Below, piece by piece: positions 48,842 through 56,862 of a stretch of 64,000 nt of DNA. Every line of letters starts with the position of its first letter. Positions within the stretch are counted from its first letter, which is position 1. The DNA is taken from positions 558,001-622,000 of the forward strand of contig NZ_JAPKNI010000001.1 in the NCBI RefSeq assembly GCF_026343955.1, given 5' to 3'. This stretch comes from Kaistia defluvii. Lineage in GTDB: Bacteria > Pseudomonadota > Alphaproteobacteria > Rhizobiales > Kaistiaceae. The notes under the pieces were generated by a model, which worked only from the letters and a program-made list of their open reading frames with translations, was not told the DNA's origin and ran no database searches. A program made the position numbers and the translations under genes.

Positions 48842-50353
48842 CTAGCCGAGCTGGTCGCGCGCCATGGCGAGATGAATCGCCACGCCATCCCGGTTCCATT
48901 CGTAGTCCAGGGAACCGGCAAGCTGGCCTACGACGACGCGGTTGGCGAGCGTGCTGCCAAAACCGTGGCGCAGAGGTCGATGCGCGATCTTTGGTCCCCC
49001 GACCTCCCGCCAGTCGACGGTCAGCATGCCGCCATGAACGGCCCAGCTTACCTCCACCCGTCCCTCCGCCACTGAAAGCGCGCCATATTTGGCGGCGTTG
49101 GTGGCGAATTCGTTGAAGACGAGGGCGAGGCTCGCCACGGCCGAGCCATTGACCACGATATCCGGGCCGGCGAGCACGAGGCGCGGCGCGCCCTCCGGAC
49201 CGCCGCGATAGGGCAGCAGGATCGCCTGGATGAGCTCACGCAGGTTCTGCGCGCCACCCGCCATGTCGATGTCGTCGATCAATCCGGGTCGCGTGAGTTC
49301 GTGCGCCCGCGTCAGCGCGTCGAGACGCTCGCGGACCGATTTTGCCAGTTCGGCCGGCGTCGCGGCGGCGCGTGCGCTCATCGAGACGATCGAGCCGGCG
49401 ATGGCAAAGAGATTCTTGATGCGGTGGCTCATCTCGCGGACGATCAGGCGCTGCTGCTGTTCCGCCTGGCGGCGATCGGAGATGTCGCGCGCAATCTTCG
49501 AGGCGCCGATGATGCGGCCTTCCCGGTCGCGCACGGGCGAGATCGTCAGCGAGATCTCGACCAGGCTGCCATCCTTGCGCCGGCGAACCGTTTCGAAATG
49601 GTCGACGCGCTCGCCGTTGCGGATGCGCCGGAGAATGGCCGGCTCCTCGTCCTGTCGATCAGGCGGGATCAGCAGCGCGATCGGCTTGCCGATCATCTCT
49701 TCCGGAGCGTAGCCGAACAGGCTCTCGGCCCCGGCATTCCAACTGACGACAATGCCGTTCAGGTCCTTGCTGACGATCGCGTCATGCGAGGATTCGACGA
49801 TCGCCGACAGCACGGCGGCCGACAGGTCCGAACGTTTGCGATCGGTGATGTCGACCAGCATGTTGACGCCGCCGACGATGGTGCCGTGCGGGTCGCGGAG
49901 CGGCGTCGGATAGGCCGAGAAATGCACGCGCGTCCCGTCCGGCCGCTCGGCGACCGCCTCGGCGCCGCGAATGGCTCGTCCCTCCGCAAGCGCGATCGCC
50001 ATGGGACAGGCATCGTGCGGCAACGCCGTGCCGTCGGGCCGGTAAAGGCGCCAGGCTCCGCACCATGTTTCCTCGCCGAGAACCGGGCGACGCCCCCACA
50101 ACGCCGCCGCCGCTTCGTTGAACGAGGTGATCCGGCCCAGGGAGTCGACGGTATAAATCGCCGCCGGCAGCACATCGACGACATCGCGGATCTGGTCGAA
50201 ACCACGTGTCATGCGGTCCAGATCGGTCGGCTCTGTTTCGCCGTGAGACAGGTCGTTGATCATCGCGCCCAATGCAGTAGCCGGTCCATCGTCCCGGACT
50301 CCGTCGCTGCCTCGCCTATAGGTCGTGGAACCGGTCGACAAATCAAGCGGCAT
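48842..50353 (-). CDS. HWE-family sensor histidine kinase with two PAS domains
   Basis: This 503-residue soluble kinase has PAS domains at about 55-170 (VLPAAIYTVDSLGRITSFNE) and 175-300 (IVESSHDAIVSKDLNGIVVS), then the HWE core. The phospho-acceptor His is in REMSHRIKNLFAIAG, the conserved histidine downstream in LDALTRAHELT, the N-box in LVFNEFATNAAKYGALSVAE and the WxE motif in MLTVDWREVGGP. No membrane helix is seen, so it senses a cytoplasmic signal such as redox state, light or a ligand. HWE kinases commonly feed the PhyR-EcfG stress pathway. The partner is possibly the adjacent response regulator. Confidence 0.94.
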   Translation of the reverse strand: MPLDLSTGSTTYRRGSDGVRDDGPATALGAMINDLSHGETEPTDLDRMTRGFDQIRDVVDVLPAAIYTVDSLGRITSFNEAAAALWGRRPVLGEETWCGAWRLYRPDGTALPHDACPMAIALAEGRAIRGAEAVAERPDGTRVHFSAYPTPLRDPHGTIVGGVNMLVDITDRKRSDLSAAVLSAIVESSHDAIVSKDLNGIVVSWNAGAESLFGYAPEEMIGKPIALLIPPDRQDEEPAILRRIRNGERVDHFETVRRRKDGSLVEISLTISPVRDREGRIIGASKIARDISDRRQAEQQQRLIVREMSHRIKNLFAIAGSIVSMSARAAATPAELAKSVRERLDALTRAHELTRPGLIDDIDMAGGAQNLRELIQAILLPYRGGPEGAPRLVLAGPDIVVNGSAVASLALVFNEFATNAAKYGALSVAEGRVEVSWAVHGGMLTVDWREVGGPKIAHRPLRHGFGSTLANRVVVGQLAGSLDYEWNRDGVAIHLAMARDQLG

Positions 50354-50427
50354 CGCCCCGGTGGTTGCGGCGGATTCCTGTGCATCCCAAAACGACGCTC
50401 CGAGAGCATGCCAGCCATCGGGACGCG

Positions 50428-50456
50428 AAAAAGTCCCGCCAGATCTGGCGAGACTT
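50428..50456 (-). terminator. Terminator of the PRC-barrel gene
   Basis: AAGTCCCGCCAG and its near mirror CTGGCGAGACTT (50431-50456) form a palindrome. On the minus strand it is followed by a run of five T. It lies 38 bp after the PRC-barrel stop codon and before the kinase gene. Confidence 0.82.
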
Positions 50457-50493
50457 CTCTGTCGGTCGGGTTCGACCTATCAGCGCGCAACCG

Positions 50494-50886
50494 TCATTCG
50501 GCGTATTTGAATTCCGGCGCGGCGGTGAGGCTTTCCTTGGTGGCCGCCCGCAGGATCGTCTTGCCCTTCTGGGTGGTGTCGAGATCCATGTAGGGAACGG
50601 CGACGAGCTTGGCGCCGATGCCGAGGAAGCCGCCAACCGACAGAACGGCGTAGGGCACCTGCTGATCCGCGGTCAGGATCAGGTCGTCGACCGAACCGAT
50701 GGTGTCGCCATTTTCGTTCTCGACGGTCGAGCCGATGATCTTGGAGGCGCGCCATCCCGTGGCGATCGTGGCAGGGTCCAGCGTGGCGACGCCGACCGTC
50801 TCCTGCGGCGCGGGCTTGGAATCCTGCGCCAGCGCGGGAACCGTGAGGGCGGCGAAAATGGCCAGGGCGGCGAGGGTCTTCGTCAT
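50494..50886 (-). CDS. Exported PRC-barrel domain protein
   Basis: From the ATG at 50886, with AAGGA 9 bp upstream, the protein has 130 residues. A Sec signal peptide (KTLAALAIFAALTVPALAQ) is followed by a PRC-barrel-type beta domain: WRASKIIGSTVENENGDTIG, SVDDLILTADQQVPYAVLSV and LVAVPYMDLDTTQKGKTILR. Such periplasmic PRC-barrel proteins are common in Hyphomicrobiales, often among stress-induced genes, and their molecular role is not established. It has its own EcfG-like promoter and terminator, so it is a single-gene unit. Confidence 0.88.
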   Translation of the reverse strand: MTKTLAALAIFAALTVPALAQDSKPAPQETVGVATLDPATIATGWRASKIIGSTVENENGDTIGSVDDLILTADQQVPYAVLSVGGFLGIGAKLVAVPYMDLDTTQKGKTILRAATKESLTAAPEFKYAE

Positions 50887-50919
50887 GTCGATCGATCCTT
50901 GTGAATGGGGTGACCGTTC

Positions 50920-50945
50920 AACTCGGATCGACGCCGGATCGTTCC
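50920..50945 (-). promoter_or_regulatory. EcfG-type promoter upstream of the PRC-barrel gene
   Basis: On the minus strand GGAAC (50945-50941), 17 bp and AGTT (50923-50920) match the EcfG consensus except for the first base of the -10 element. The start codon is 34 bp downstream. Confidence 0.55.
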
Positions 50946-51050
50946 AGCCTCTCCAGCTTATCCACAACCCATGAGCTAATCCACAGCCCAGGCCAAATCC
51001 ATTCGACCCCCGCCATCTTCGATCTGTCGCAACCTGATGCTGCGGAGGCC

Positions 51051-51075
51051 GGAACCAAACACTCGCTTCCCCGTT
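51051..51075 (+). promoter_or_regulatory. EcfG-type promoter upstream of the 25-residue membrane peptide
   Basis: GGAAC at 51051-51055, 16 bp and CGTT at 51072-51075 match the EcfG consensus. It faces away from the similar promoter at 50920, so one short divergent gap carries two stress-type promoters. The small gene starts 32 bp downstream. Confidence 0.68.
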
Positions 51076-51106
51076 GAACTGCCGATCATTCAACTAGGAG
51101 GCTGTT

Positions 51107-51184
51107 ATGGGACGCGGTATCTTGCTCTGGCTGCTCGGTGTGCCAATTCCGATCATCATTCTTCTCGCCCTCTTCTTCAGATAG
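51107..51184 (+). CDS. 25-residue single-span membrane peptide
   Basis: An AGGAGG ribosome-binding site 5 bp upstream leads into an ATG and 25 codons: MGRGILLWLLGVPIPIIILL, then ALFFR. One hydrophobic helix with a Pro-x-Pro kink fills almost the whole peptide, flanked by arginines. I recall similar peptides in other Hyphomicrobiales, usually unannotated because of their size. The next gene starts 6 bp after its stop, so both belong to one transcript behind the EcfG-like promoter. Function is unknown. Confidence 0.72.
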   Translation: MGRGILLWLLGVPIPIIILLALFFR

Positions 51185-51190
51185 GGTGAA

Positions 51191-52096
51191 ATGATGGCCA
51201 TAATCGAAGTAGAATCGACGGTCCCAGCACCGGAGTCGTCGCAATCCGCCGTGTCGTGGAGTGCTATCTTCGCAGGCGCTGCAGCGGCGATTGCAGTCAC
51301 GCTCGTCATGGCCCTGCTGGGTTCCGGTCTCGGGCTTGCCGCGGTATCGCCCTGGTCGGGCGAAGGCGCGTCGGCAACCACCTTCGCCGTCTCGGCCGTG
51401 ATCTGGATCGTCGTGACGCAGTGGGTGGCGGCCGGCTTCGGTGGCTACATCACGGGCCGTCTGCGCACCAAGTGGGCCGGCCTCCACACCGACGAGGTGT
51501 TCTTCCGCGACACCGTGCATGGCTTCATCGCGTGGTGCGTTGCGACGGTCATCGTTGTCGGCCTGCTCTCCTCCGCCATTGGTTCGGTCGTGTCGCAGGG
51601 CGTACAGTCCACGACGGCGCTGGTTTCCGGCGCGGCCCAGGGCGCGGCGCAGGGTGCCACCTCTTCGACCAGCAATGTCGGCGATCCGAGCGGCTATTTC
51701 ATCGACCTGATGTTCCGCCCGGCAACCCAGGCCGGCGCCACCGCGCCGGTGCAGGGCGACAACGCCGCCATCCGCGGCGAAGTCAGCCGCATCCTGCTTC
51801 AGGACGCGGCGGCCGGCGAATTCCCGCCCGGCGACAAGGCCTATCTGGCCCAGTTGGTCGCCAGCCGTACCGGCATGCCGCAGGCGGATGCGGAAAAGCG
51901 TGTCGATGACGTGCTGGCCCAGATCCAGACGCTGAAGGACAAGGCCAAGGAAGCGGCGGACACCGCCCGCAAGGCCGCACTGACGACCTCGCTGCTGACG
52001 GTGGTCGCCATGCTGGTCGGCGCCTTCATCGCCTCGGTCGCCGCCGCCTATGCCGGCAGCCGCCGCGACGAGGATACGGTCGCCATCCGGCGCTAA
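51191..52096 (+). CDS. Hypothetical polytopic membrane protein, stress-operon member
   Basis: This 301-residue protein has an N-terminal trio of hydrophobic segments (AIFAGAAAAIAVTLVMALLG, AVSAVIWIVVTQWVAAGFGG, VHGFIAWCVATVIVVGLLSS), a central soluble region of ~120 residues with a possible helical stretch (AEKRVDDVLAQIQTLKDKAK) and a last membrane helix near residue 265-290. The arginine-rich loop GGYITGRLRTKW follows the second helix. Comparable proteins occur in rhizobia without a known function. It follows the 25-residue peptide by 6 bp and ends at a strong terminator. Confidence 0.82.
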   Translation: MMAIIEVESTVPAPESSQSAVSWSAIFAGAAAAIAVTLVMALLGSGLGLAAVSPWSGEGASATTFAVSAVIWIVVTQWVAAGFGGYITGRLRTKWAGLHTDEVFFRDTVHGFIAWCVATVIVVGLLSSAIGSVVSQGVQSTTALVSGAAQGAAQGATSSTSNVGDPSGYFIDLMFRPATQAGATAPVQGDNAAIRGEVSRILLQDAAAGEFPPGDKAYLAQLVASRTGMPQADAEKRVDDVLAQIQTLKDKAKEAADTARKAALTTSLLTVVAMLVGAFIASVAAAYAGSRRDEDTVAIRR

Positions 52097-52406
52097 TCGT
52101 CCCTCTCGGACCCCGAATGCCGCCGCTCGCAGGAGCGGCGGCATTTTTTTGTGCCCGCGCCGGCGACCGACCCTGCCGCGCTCCGCGAGCGTACCGCCTG
52201 GCCAGCAAGAAACGTCTCCCATGAGCCCGATCGCGAGCAAATCCTATGCGCCTTTGGCGTCACAGCCGATGCGAAGCTCGTTGACGAACAGCCATTTCAA
52301 ATGCATGTTTCAATCCGAAGACCGAGATGCCTGAAACGAGGTTTCTTGGATGGGTGGCGCGCCTCCCGGGCGAGACGGCCGCGAATGGCTTTCGGAGACA
52401 GACACA
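52097..52406. other. Gap between stress operon and DapA-family gene
   Basis: These 310 bp hold the terminator at 52117-52150 and, for the downstream gene, a TTGACG at 52281 with only a weak -10 (CATGTT) at 17-bp spacing. No gene or repeat is supported. Confidence 0.5.
52117..52150 (+). terminator. Rho-independent terminator of the membrane-peptide operon
   Basis: ATGCCGCCGCTC pairs perfectly over 12 bp with GAGCGGCGGCAT around a GCAG loop, followed by a run of T. It begins 20 bp after the stop codon of the 301-residue membrane protein. Confidence 0.95.
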
Positions 52407-53345
52407 ATGAGCAAGATGCGTATTGAAGGATCCTTCGTCGCCCTGATCACCCCGTTCAACGCGGATGGAACGGTCGACTTCAAGGCGTTCCAGGATCTGC
52501 TGAAGTTCCAGGAAGACAACGGCACCGCCGCCGTGCTCATCCTCGGCTCGACCGGCGAGATCTCGATGCTCACCATGGAAGAGCGCCGCGAGATCATCTC
52601 CAAGACCGCCAGGATGAAGACCGGCGGGATGAAGCTGTTCTATGGCTGCACCGGCGGCGACACCAAGGCCTCGATCGACCTGGTGCGCTTTGCCAAGGGC
52701 GAAGGCGCCGATGGCGCGATCCTCGCCGCCCCGGCCTATATCTGCGCCTCGGAAGCCGACATCGAGCAGTATTTCCTCGATATCGCGGAGTCGACCGAGC
52801 TGCCGATGGGCATCTACAACAATCCGCCGCGCGTGAAGACCGATCTCGGCCACGAGGCGCTGCTGCGGCTGTTCCAGCATCCGAACTTCGTGGTTCACAA
52901 GGAATCGACCGGCCGAGTCGGCCAGGTGGCGCAGGTGATCGCCGGCAACCCCGACGTCGCCATCATGTGCTGCGACTCGCCCAATCTGGGTCTCGTCGTG
53001 CCGACCATGGCGCTCGGCGGCCACGGCACCGCCAACATGACCGGCAACCTCGCGCCGGCGGAAATGGCGGCCCTGTCCAAGCCCTGGACGGCCGACACGG
53101 ACGGCTTCGCCTTCCGCGAGAGCTACATGCGCCTGCTGCCGCTGCTGCACTACACCTACTCGGCCATCAACCCGGTCGCGGTGAAGTCGCTGATGAAGGC
53201 GGTCGGCCTGCCCGCCGGCGACCTGCGTCGCCCGCTCACCGGCCTCAAGGGCCCGGCGCTCGACAAGGGCGTCGAGATCATGCGCACGCTCGGCCTGCTC
53301 GACCAGTACGGCCTCAACGCCGCAACCCGGATCGCTGCCGAGTAA
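52407..53345 (+). CDS. DapA-family aldolase/lyase or deaminase (DHDPS/NAL superfamily)
   Basis: From the ATG at 52407 the protein has 312 residues and a TIM-barrel of the N-acetylneuraminate lyase superfamily. It has VLILGSTGEISMLTMEERRE (the GS/TTGE carboxylate loop), GIYNNPPRVKTDL with the catalytic Tyr, and FVVHKESTGRVGQ with the Schiff-base Lys. The reaction may be aldol cleavage or condensation, or dehydrative deamination as in the hydroxyproline pathway enzyme. It leads a plus-strand set with a racemase-like protein and a three-part amino-acid dehydrogenase, which makes an amino-acid-derived 2-keto substrate likely. True DapA for lysine synthesis is less likely in this context. Confidence 0.85.
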   Translation: MSKMRIEGSFVALITPFNADGTVDFKAFQDLLKFQEDNGTAAVLILGSTGEISMLTMEERREIISKTARMKTGGMKLFYGCTGGDTKASIDLVRFAKGEGADGAILAAPAYICASEADIEQYFLDIAESTELPMGIYNNPPRVKTDLGHEALLRLFQHPNFVVHKESTGRVGQVAQVIAGNPDVAIMCCDSPNLGLVVPTMALGGHGTANMTGNLAPAEMAALSKPWTADTDGFAFRESYMRLLPLLHYTYSAINPVAVKSLMKAVGLPAGDLRRPLTGLKGPALDKGVEIMRTLGLLDQYGLNAATRIAAE

Positions 53346-53360
53346 CCACCTCCCAGGGCC

Positions 53361-53391
53361 GGAAGGCGGCCGCCTCCCACGGCCGCCTTCC
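53361..53391. repeat. Hairpin after the DapA-family gene
   Basis: GGAAGGCGGCC (53361-53371) and GGCCGCCTTCC (53381-53391) form an 11-bp perfect stem with a 9-base loop, 15 bp after the stop codon. There is no T-run, so partial termination or mRNA stabilisation is likely. Confidence 0.6.
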
Positions 53392-53472
53392 CCGCGGCGC
53401 CGCCGCCAGCGGCGACCCGGCCCGAGGCGGCGCAGCCGGCCCCAAGATTGTTCCAGCGACGGAGAGCAGGCC

Positions 53473-54093
53473 GTGACGACGGTATCCGGTACGAGCCTTG
53501 GCCTGCTGATCCTCGATACCGCCTTCGCGCGCGCTCCGGGCGATGCCGGCAATATCGACAGCTGGGGCTATCCGGTGCAGTACCGCATCGTGCGCGGCGC
53601 CGATGCGCTCCGGGTGATCGACGGCCGCGCCGAGGGGTTGCTCGACGCCTTCATCGCCGCCGCTCTCGACCTTGTCGCGCATGGTGCCGGCGCGATCTCC
53701 ACCACCTGCGGCTTTCTCGCCCTCTACCAGAAGGCGCTCGCCGCCGCCCTCCCCGTCCCGGTGGCGACATCGAGCCTGCTGCAGATCCCGATCGTCGAGC
53801 GCCTGCTGCCCAGGGGACGCACGGTGGGCGTGCTGACCATGGACGCGGCCAAGCTGACACCGGACCACTTCGCCGCCGTCGGCGTCGATCATCCCGTGCC
53901 GACGGAAGGCCTGCCGCGCGACGTCGGCGCCATTGTGCTCGAATGCACCAACATGCCGCCCTATGCCGCCGAGATTTCGCGCGCGCTCGGCCTGCCGGTC
54001 TATGACATCGTGACGCTTGGCGACTGGCTGATGGCCGGCGTCAAACCGCGCGTCTATCCGCAGGCGCCGCACCAGCCGGGGAGCGCGGCGTGA
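53473..54093 (+). CDS. Aspartate/glutamate racemase superfamily protein
   Basis: Starting with GTG at 53473 the protein has 206 residues. The two catalytic cysteines expected in this fold appear in AGAISTTCGFLALYQ (Thr-Thr-Cys) and GAIVLECTNMPPYAAE (Glu-Cys-Thr-Asn), placed symmetrically about the pseudo-dimer. The fold is shared by Asp, Glu and hydantoin racemases and by arylmalonate decarboxylase. It may supply the D-isomer for the dehydrogenase encoded directly downstream, with which it overlaps by 4 bp (GTGA). Confidence 0.82.
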   Translation: MTTVSGTSLGLLILDTAFARAPGDAGNIDSWGYPVQYRIVRGADALRVIDGRAEGLLDAFIAAALDLVAHGAGAISTTCGFLALYQKALAAALPVPVATSSLLQIPIVERLLPRGRTVGVLTMDAAKLTPDHFAAVGVDHPVPTEGLPRDVGAIVLECTNMPPYAAEISRALGLPVYDIVTLGDWLMAGVKPRVYPQAPHQPGSAA

Positions 54094-55196
54094 AACGCGC
54101 CATCGTCATCGGGGGCGGCATTGTCGGGCTTTCGCTCGCGGTCGGCATGGCCCGCACGGGCCTTTCCGTCGTCATCCTGGACGGCTCCGACCAGGAGCCG
54201 CGCGCCTCCTATGGCAATGCCGGTCTCGTCTGGGTCCAGGGCAAGGGCGCGAACCACCCGCCCTATGCGCAGTGGAGCCGGCGCTCGGCCTCGCTTTGGC
54301 CGGCCTTTGCCGCGGACCTGCTGGCCGCGACCGGCATCGATCCCGAATATGACCGTCGTGGCGGCTTCAGCCTCTGCCTGTCGGACGATGAACTGGCGTC
54401 GAGGGCGAAGATGGTCGGCCGGCTGTCCGGCCAGCCCGGCATTCCCGACGACGTCGTCATGGTCGATCCCGCCTTCATCCGCGAAAGGCTGCCGAAGGTT
54501 GGCCCCGACGTGATCGGGGGCAGCTGGTGCCCGGCCGATGGCCACGCCAACCCGCTGCTGCTGACGCAGGCGCTGGCCGCGCAGGCGCGCGGACTCGGCA
54601 TAGAGATCCTCCGCGACGACAAGGCGTTGTCGATCGGCATGGTCGGGTCGCAACTCACCGTCTTCTGCGTCGAAAACCGCTATCCGGCCGAACGCGTCGT
54701 CATCGCCGCCGGCCTCGCCACGCAACCGCTCGCCGCCACCGCCGGCATGCTTGTGCCGCTGAGGCCGGTGCGCGGCCAGATCGTCGTCACCGAAAGGTTG
54801 CCGCCGTCCATCGCGCATGCGACGCCCACGACGCGGCAGGCCCGCGCCGGCAGCGTGATGTTCGGCAACAGCCACGAGGATGATGTCGTGACGCCCGGCA
54901 CGACGCTGCCGATCCTCGCCAGCCACGCGCAGCGCGCCATCCGCGAATTTCCCTTCCTCGCCTCGGCGCGGGTGCTGCGCAGCTGGGGCGCGATCCGGGT
55001 CATGCCGGCCGACGGCATGCCGATCTATGCCCGGTCCGAAAGCTGCCCCGGCGCCTTCGCCGTCGCCTGTCATTCCGGCATCACGCTGGCCGCGGCGCAT
55101 GCCGAGATCGTCGGGCCCGCCATCGCCGCCGACGCACTGCCGGCCGAACTCGCCACCCTGTCCTCGAGGCGCTTCGATGCTGCGCTCGCTTCTTGA
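54090..55196 (+). CDS. FAD-dependent D-amino-acid-type dehydrogenase subunit (DadA/HcnC/LhpB-like)
   Basis: This 368-residue protein begins with the FAD motif AIVIGGGIVGLSLAVGMART, continues with YGNAGLVWVQGKGANHPPYA, and ends with the second FAD segment FAVACHSGITLAAAHAEIVG, as in glycine oxidase, DadA and the beta subunits of opine, hydrogen-cyanide and D-hydroxyproline dehydrogenases. Followed immediately by a small ferredoxin-type gene and a second flavoprotein gene, it is most likely the substrate-oxidising subunit of a heterotrimer. The GTG start overlaps the racemase stop. Confidence 0.88.
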   Translation: MKRAIVIGGGIVGLSLAVGMARTGLSVVILDGSDQEPRASYGNAGLVWVQGKGANHPPYAQWSRRSASLWPAFAADLLAATGIDPEYDRRGGFSLCLSDDELASRAKMVGRLSGQPGIPDDVVMVDPAFIRERLPKVGPDVIGGSWCPADGHANPLLLTQALAAQARGLGIEILRDDKALSIGMVGSQLTVFCVENRYPAERVVIAAGLATQPLAATAGMLVPLRPVRGQIVVTERLPPSIAHATPTTRQARAGSVMFGNSHEDDVVTPGTTLPILASHAQRAIREFPFLASARVLRSWGAIRVMPADGMPIYARSESCPGAFAVACHSGITLAAAHAEIVGPAIAADALPAELATLSSRRFDAALAS

Positions 55197-55455
55197 CCCC
55201 GCCGATGCGCGGCTGACCATCACGGTCGATGGCCGATCCTTCGACGCCCATCCGGGCGAGACGGTCGCCGCCTGCCTGATGCGTCACGATCTGGTGCCAT
55301 CCCGGCAGACGCCGACCGGCCAGCCGCGCGCGCCCTATTGCCTGATGGGTGCCTGCTTCGAATGCACGGTCGAACTGGACGGACGAACCAATGTGCAGGC
55401 GTGCCTGACGCCGGTGCGCGACGGAATGGTGATATGCCGGAATTTGCGCGCGTAG
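55177..55455 (+). CDS. Small [2Fe-2S] subunit (HcnA/SoxA-N-type)
   Basis: This 92-residue protein begins inside the end of the dehydrogenase gene (20-bp overlap). It has a ferredoxin-like fold with LTITVDGRSFDAHPGETVAA and the cluster cysteines in YCLMGACFECTVELDGRTN and VQACLTPVRDGM (C-x4-C-x2-C then C). The small size and context match the gamma subunits of D-hydroxyproline or opine dehydrogenases, which pass electrons between two flavins. Confidence 0.9.
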   Translation: MLRSLLDPADARLTITVDGRSFDAHPGETVAACLMRHDLVPSRQTPTGQPRAPYCLMGACFECTVELDGRTNVQACLTPVRDGMVICRNLRA

Positions 55456-56837
55456 ACCCGGCGACGGATGTCGCCATCATCGGCGCCGGTCCGGCCGGCA
55501 TGGCGGCGGCGATCGAGGCGCGCCGCCACGGCCTCGGCGTCACCGTGCTCGATGACCAGCCGGCGATCGGCGGCCAGATCCTGCGCGGCATTTCGCACCC
55601 GCGACGCGTTCACTACGAAGACTGGGGGCTGCCGCTCGCCACCGCCTTCCAGCAGTGCGGTGCGGAGCACGTCCGTGGCGCCAGTGTCTGGGCGCGCGAC
55701 GGCGAGACGCTGGTCTATGGCGTAGAAGGCCAGACCTGCCGCCTGCGGGCCCGCGCCGTCATCCTCGCCACGGGATCGATGGAAAGGCCGGTCGTCCTGC
55801 CCGGCCATACCTTGCCGGGCGTCGTCACCGTCGGCGCGCTGCAGGCGCTGCTGAAAGGCAGCGCCACCGTGCCGTCGGGTCGTTTCGTGCTGGCCGGCAA
55901 CGGCCCGCTGCTGCTGCTGACGGCGCTGCAACTGCTGGAAGCCGGCGCAGCGCCGCTGGCGATCGTCGACACCATGCCCCGCCGGCGCTTTCGCTCCAGC
56001 CTGCGCCATGCGCCGGGGCTGGTCGGCGACCCGGCACTGGCGATGAGTGGCATCAAGCTGCTCGCCCGGATCCGCGCCGCCCGTGTTCCGGTCTTCCGGC
56101 ACGCGACCGATCTTCGCGTGCTCGGCGCCGACCGCGCCGCAGGACTAGCATTCCGCTCGAACGGCCGCGAGCACCAGATCGAGGCAAACCTGGTGGCGCT
56201 GCATGACGGCGTCGTGCCGAACGACCAGCTTGCCGTCTCCTTCGGCTGCGCCAGCCATTGGAACGCCGAGACGCAGTGCTATGCGATGACCACGACGGAC
56301 GAGGTCCGCGCCTCGGTCCCCGGCATCTGGCTCGCCGGCGATGCCGCGGCGATTTCGGGCGGCTATCTCGCGACGCTGACGGGAAAGCTCGCCGCATGCG
56401 ACGTGGCGCACGAACTGGGAGCCATGACGGCCAAGGCGCATGGCGAAGCCGTGGCGCCTCTACTGGCGGAACGGCACAGGCGGCTGCGGGCGCGGCGCTT
56501 CGTCGATGCGCTCTATGCGCCGACGCTGTCGGCGGCCAAGGCCGATGGCACGGCGCTGCTGTGCCGCTGCGAGGAGGTTCCGGTTTCGCGCATCCGCGCC
56601 GCGATCGCGCAAGGCGCCACCGGCACCCGGCAGGTCAAGGCGGCGACGCGCTGCGGCATGGGCCCCTGCCAGGGCCGGCAATGCACCCTGTCGCTAGTCA
56701 GCGTGCTGGCCGAGGAGCTGGGCGCCGCCGTCACCGATTTCTCCCGACCGAGCCTGCGCACGCCTGGCCGCCCGATCACCGTCGCCGAACTCGCCGCCAG
56801 CCACACGGGCCAGGGCCATACCGGTTCGGACGCGTAA
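55434..56837 (+). CDS. NAD(P)/FAD oxidoreductase subunit with C-terminal [2Fe-2S] motif (HcnB/OoxA/LhpF-like)
   Basis: From the ATG at 55434, overlapping the ferredoxin gene by 22 bp, the protein has 467 residues. It has the FAD motif DVAIIGAGPAGMAAAIEARR, a second dinucleotide site FVLAGNGPLLLLTALQLLEA, GIWLAGDAAAISGGYLAT and a C-terminal BFD-like cluster site with LLCRCEEVPVSRIR and ATRCGMGPCQGRQC. It would be the alpha subunit of the heterotrimer and hand electrons to the respiratory chain. It ends 26 bp from the convergent molybdoenzyme gene. Confidence 0.9.
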   Translation: MPEFARVDPATDVAIIGAGPAGMAAAIEARRHGLGVTVLDDQPAIGGQILRGISHPRRVHYEDWGLPLATAFQQCGAEHVRGASVWARDGETLVYGVEGQTCRLRARAVILATGSMERPVVLPGHTLPGVVTVGALQALLKGSATVPSGRFVLAGNGPLLLLTALQLLEAGAAPLAIVDTMPRRRFRSSLRHAPGLVGDPALAMSGIKLLARIRAARVPVFRHATDLRVLGADRAAGLAFRSNGREHQIEANLVALHDGVVPNDQLAVSFGCASHWNAETQCYAMTTTDEVRASVPGIWLAGDAAAISGGYLATLTGKLAACDVAHELGAMTAKAHGEAVAPLLAERHRRLRARRFVDALYAPTLSAAKADGTALLCRCEEVPVSRIRAAIAQGATGTRQVKAATRCGMGPCQGRQCTLSLVSVLAEELGAAVTDFSRPSLRTPGRPITVAELAASHTGQGHTGSDA

Positions 56838-56862
56838 GGGGCGGGTCGGGGTGAGGGTCTGA

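Noticed and set aside
52281-52309. Sigma70 promoter for the DapA-family gene
   Set aside because: The -35 TTGACG is good, but the -10 at correct spacing (CATGTT) is too weak to call as a feature.
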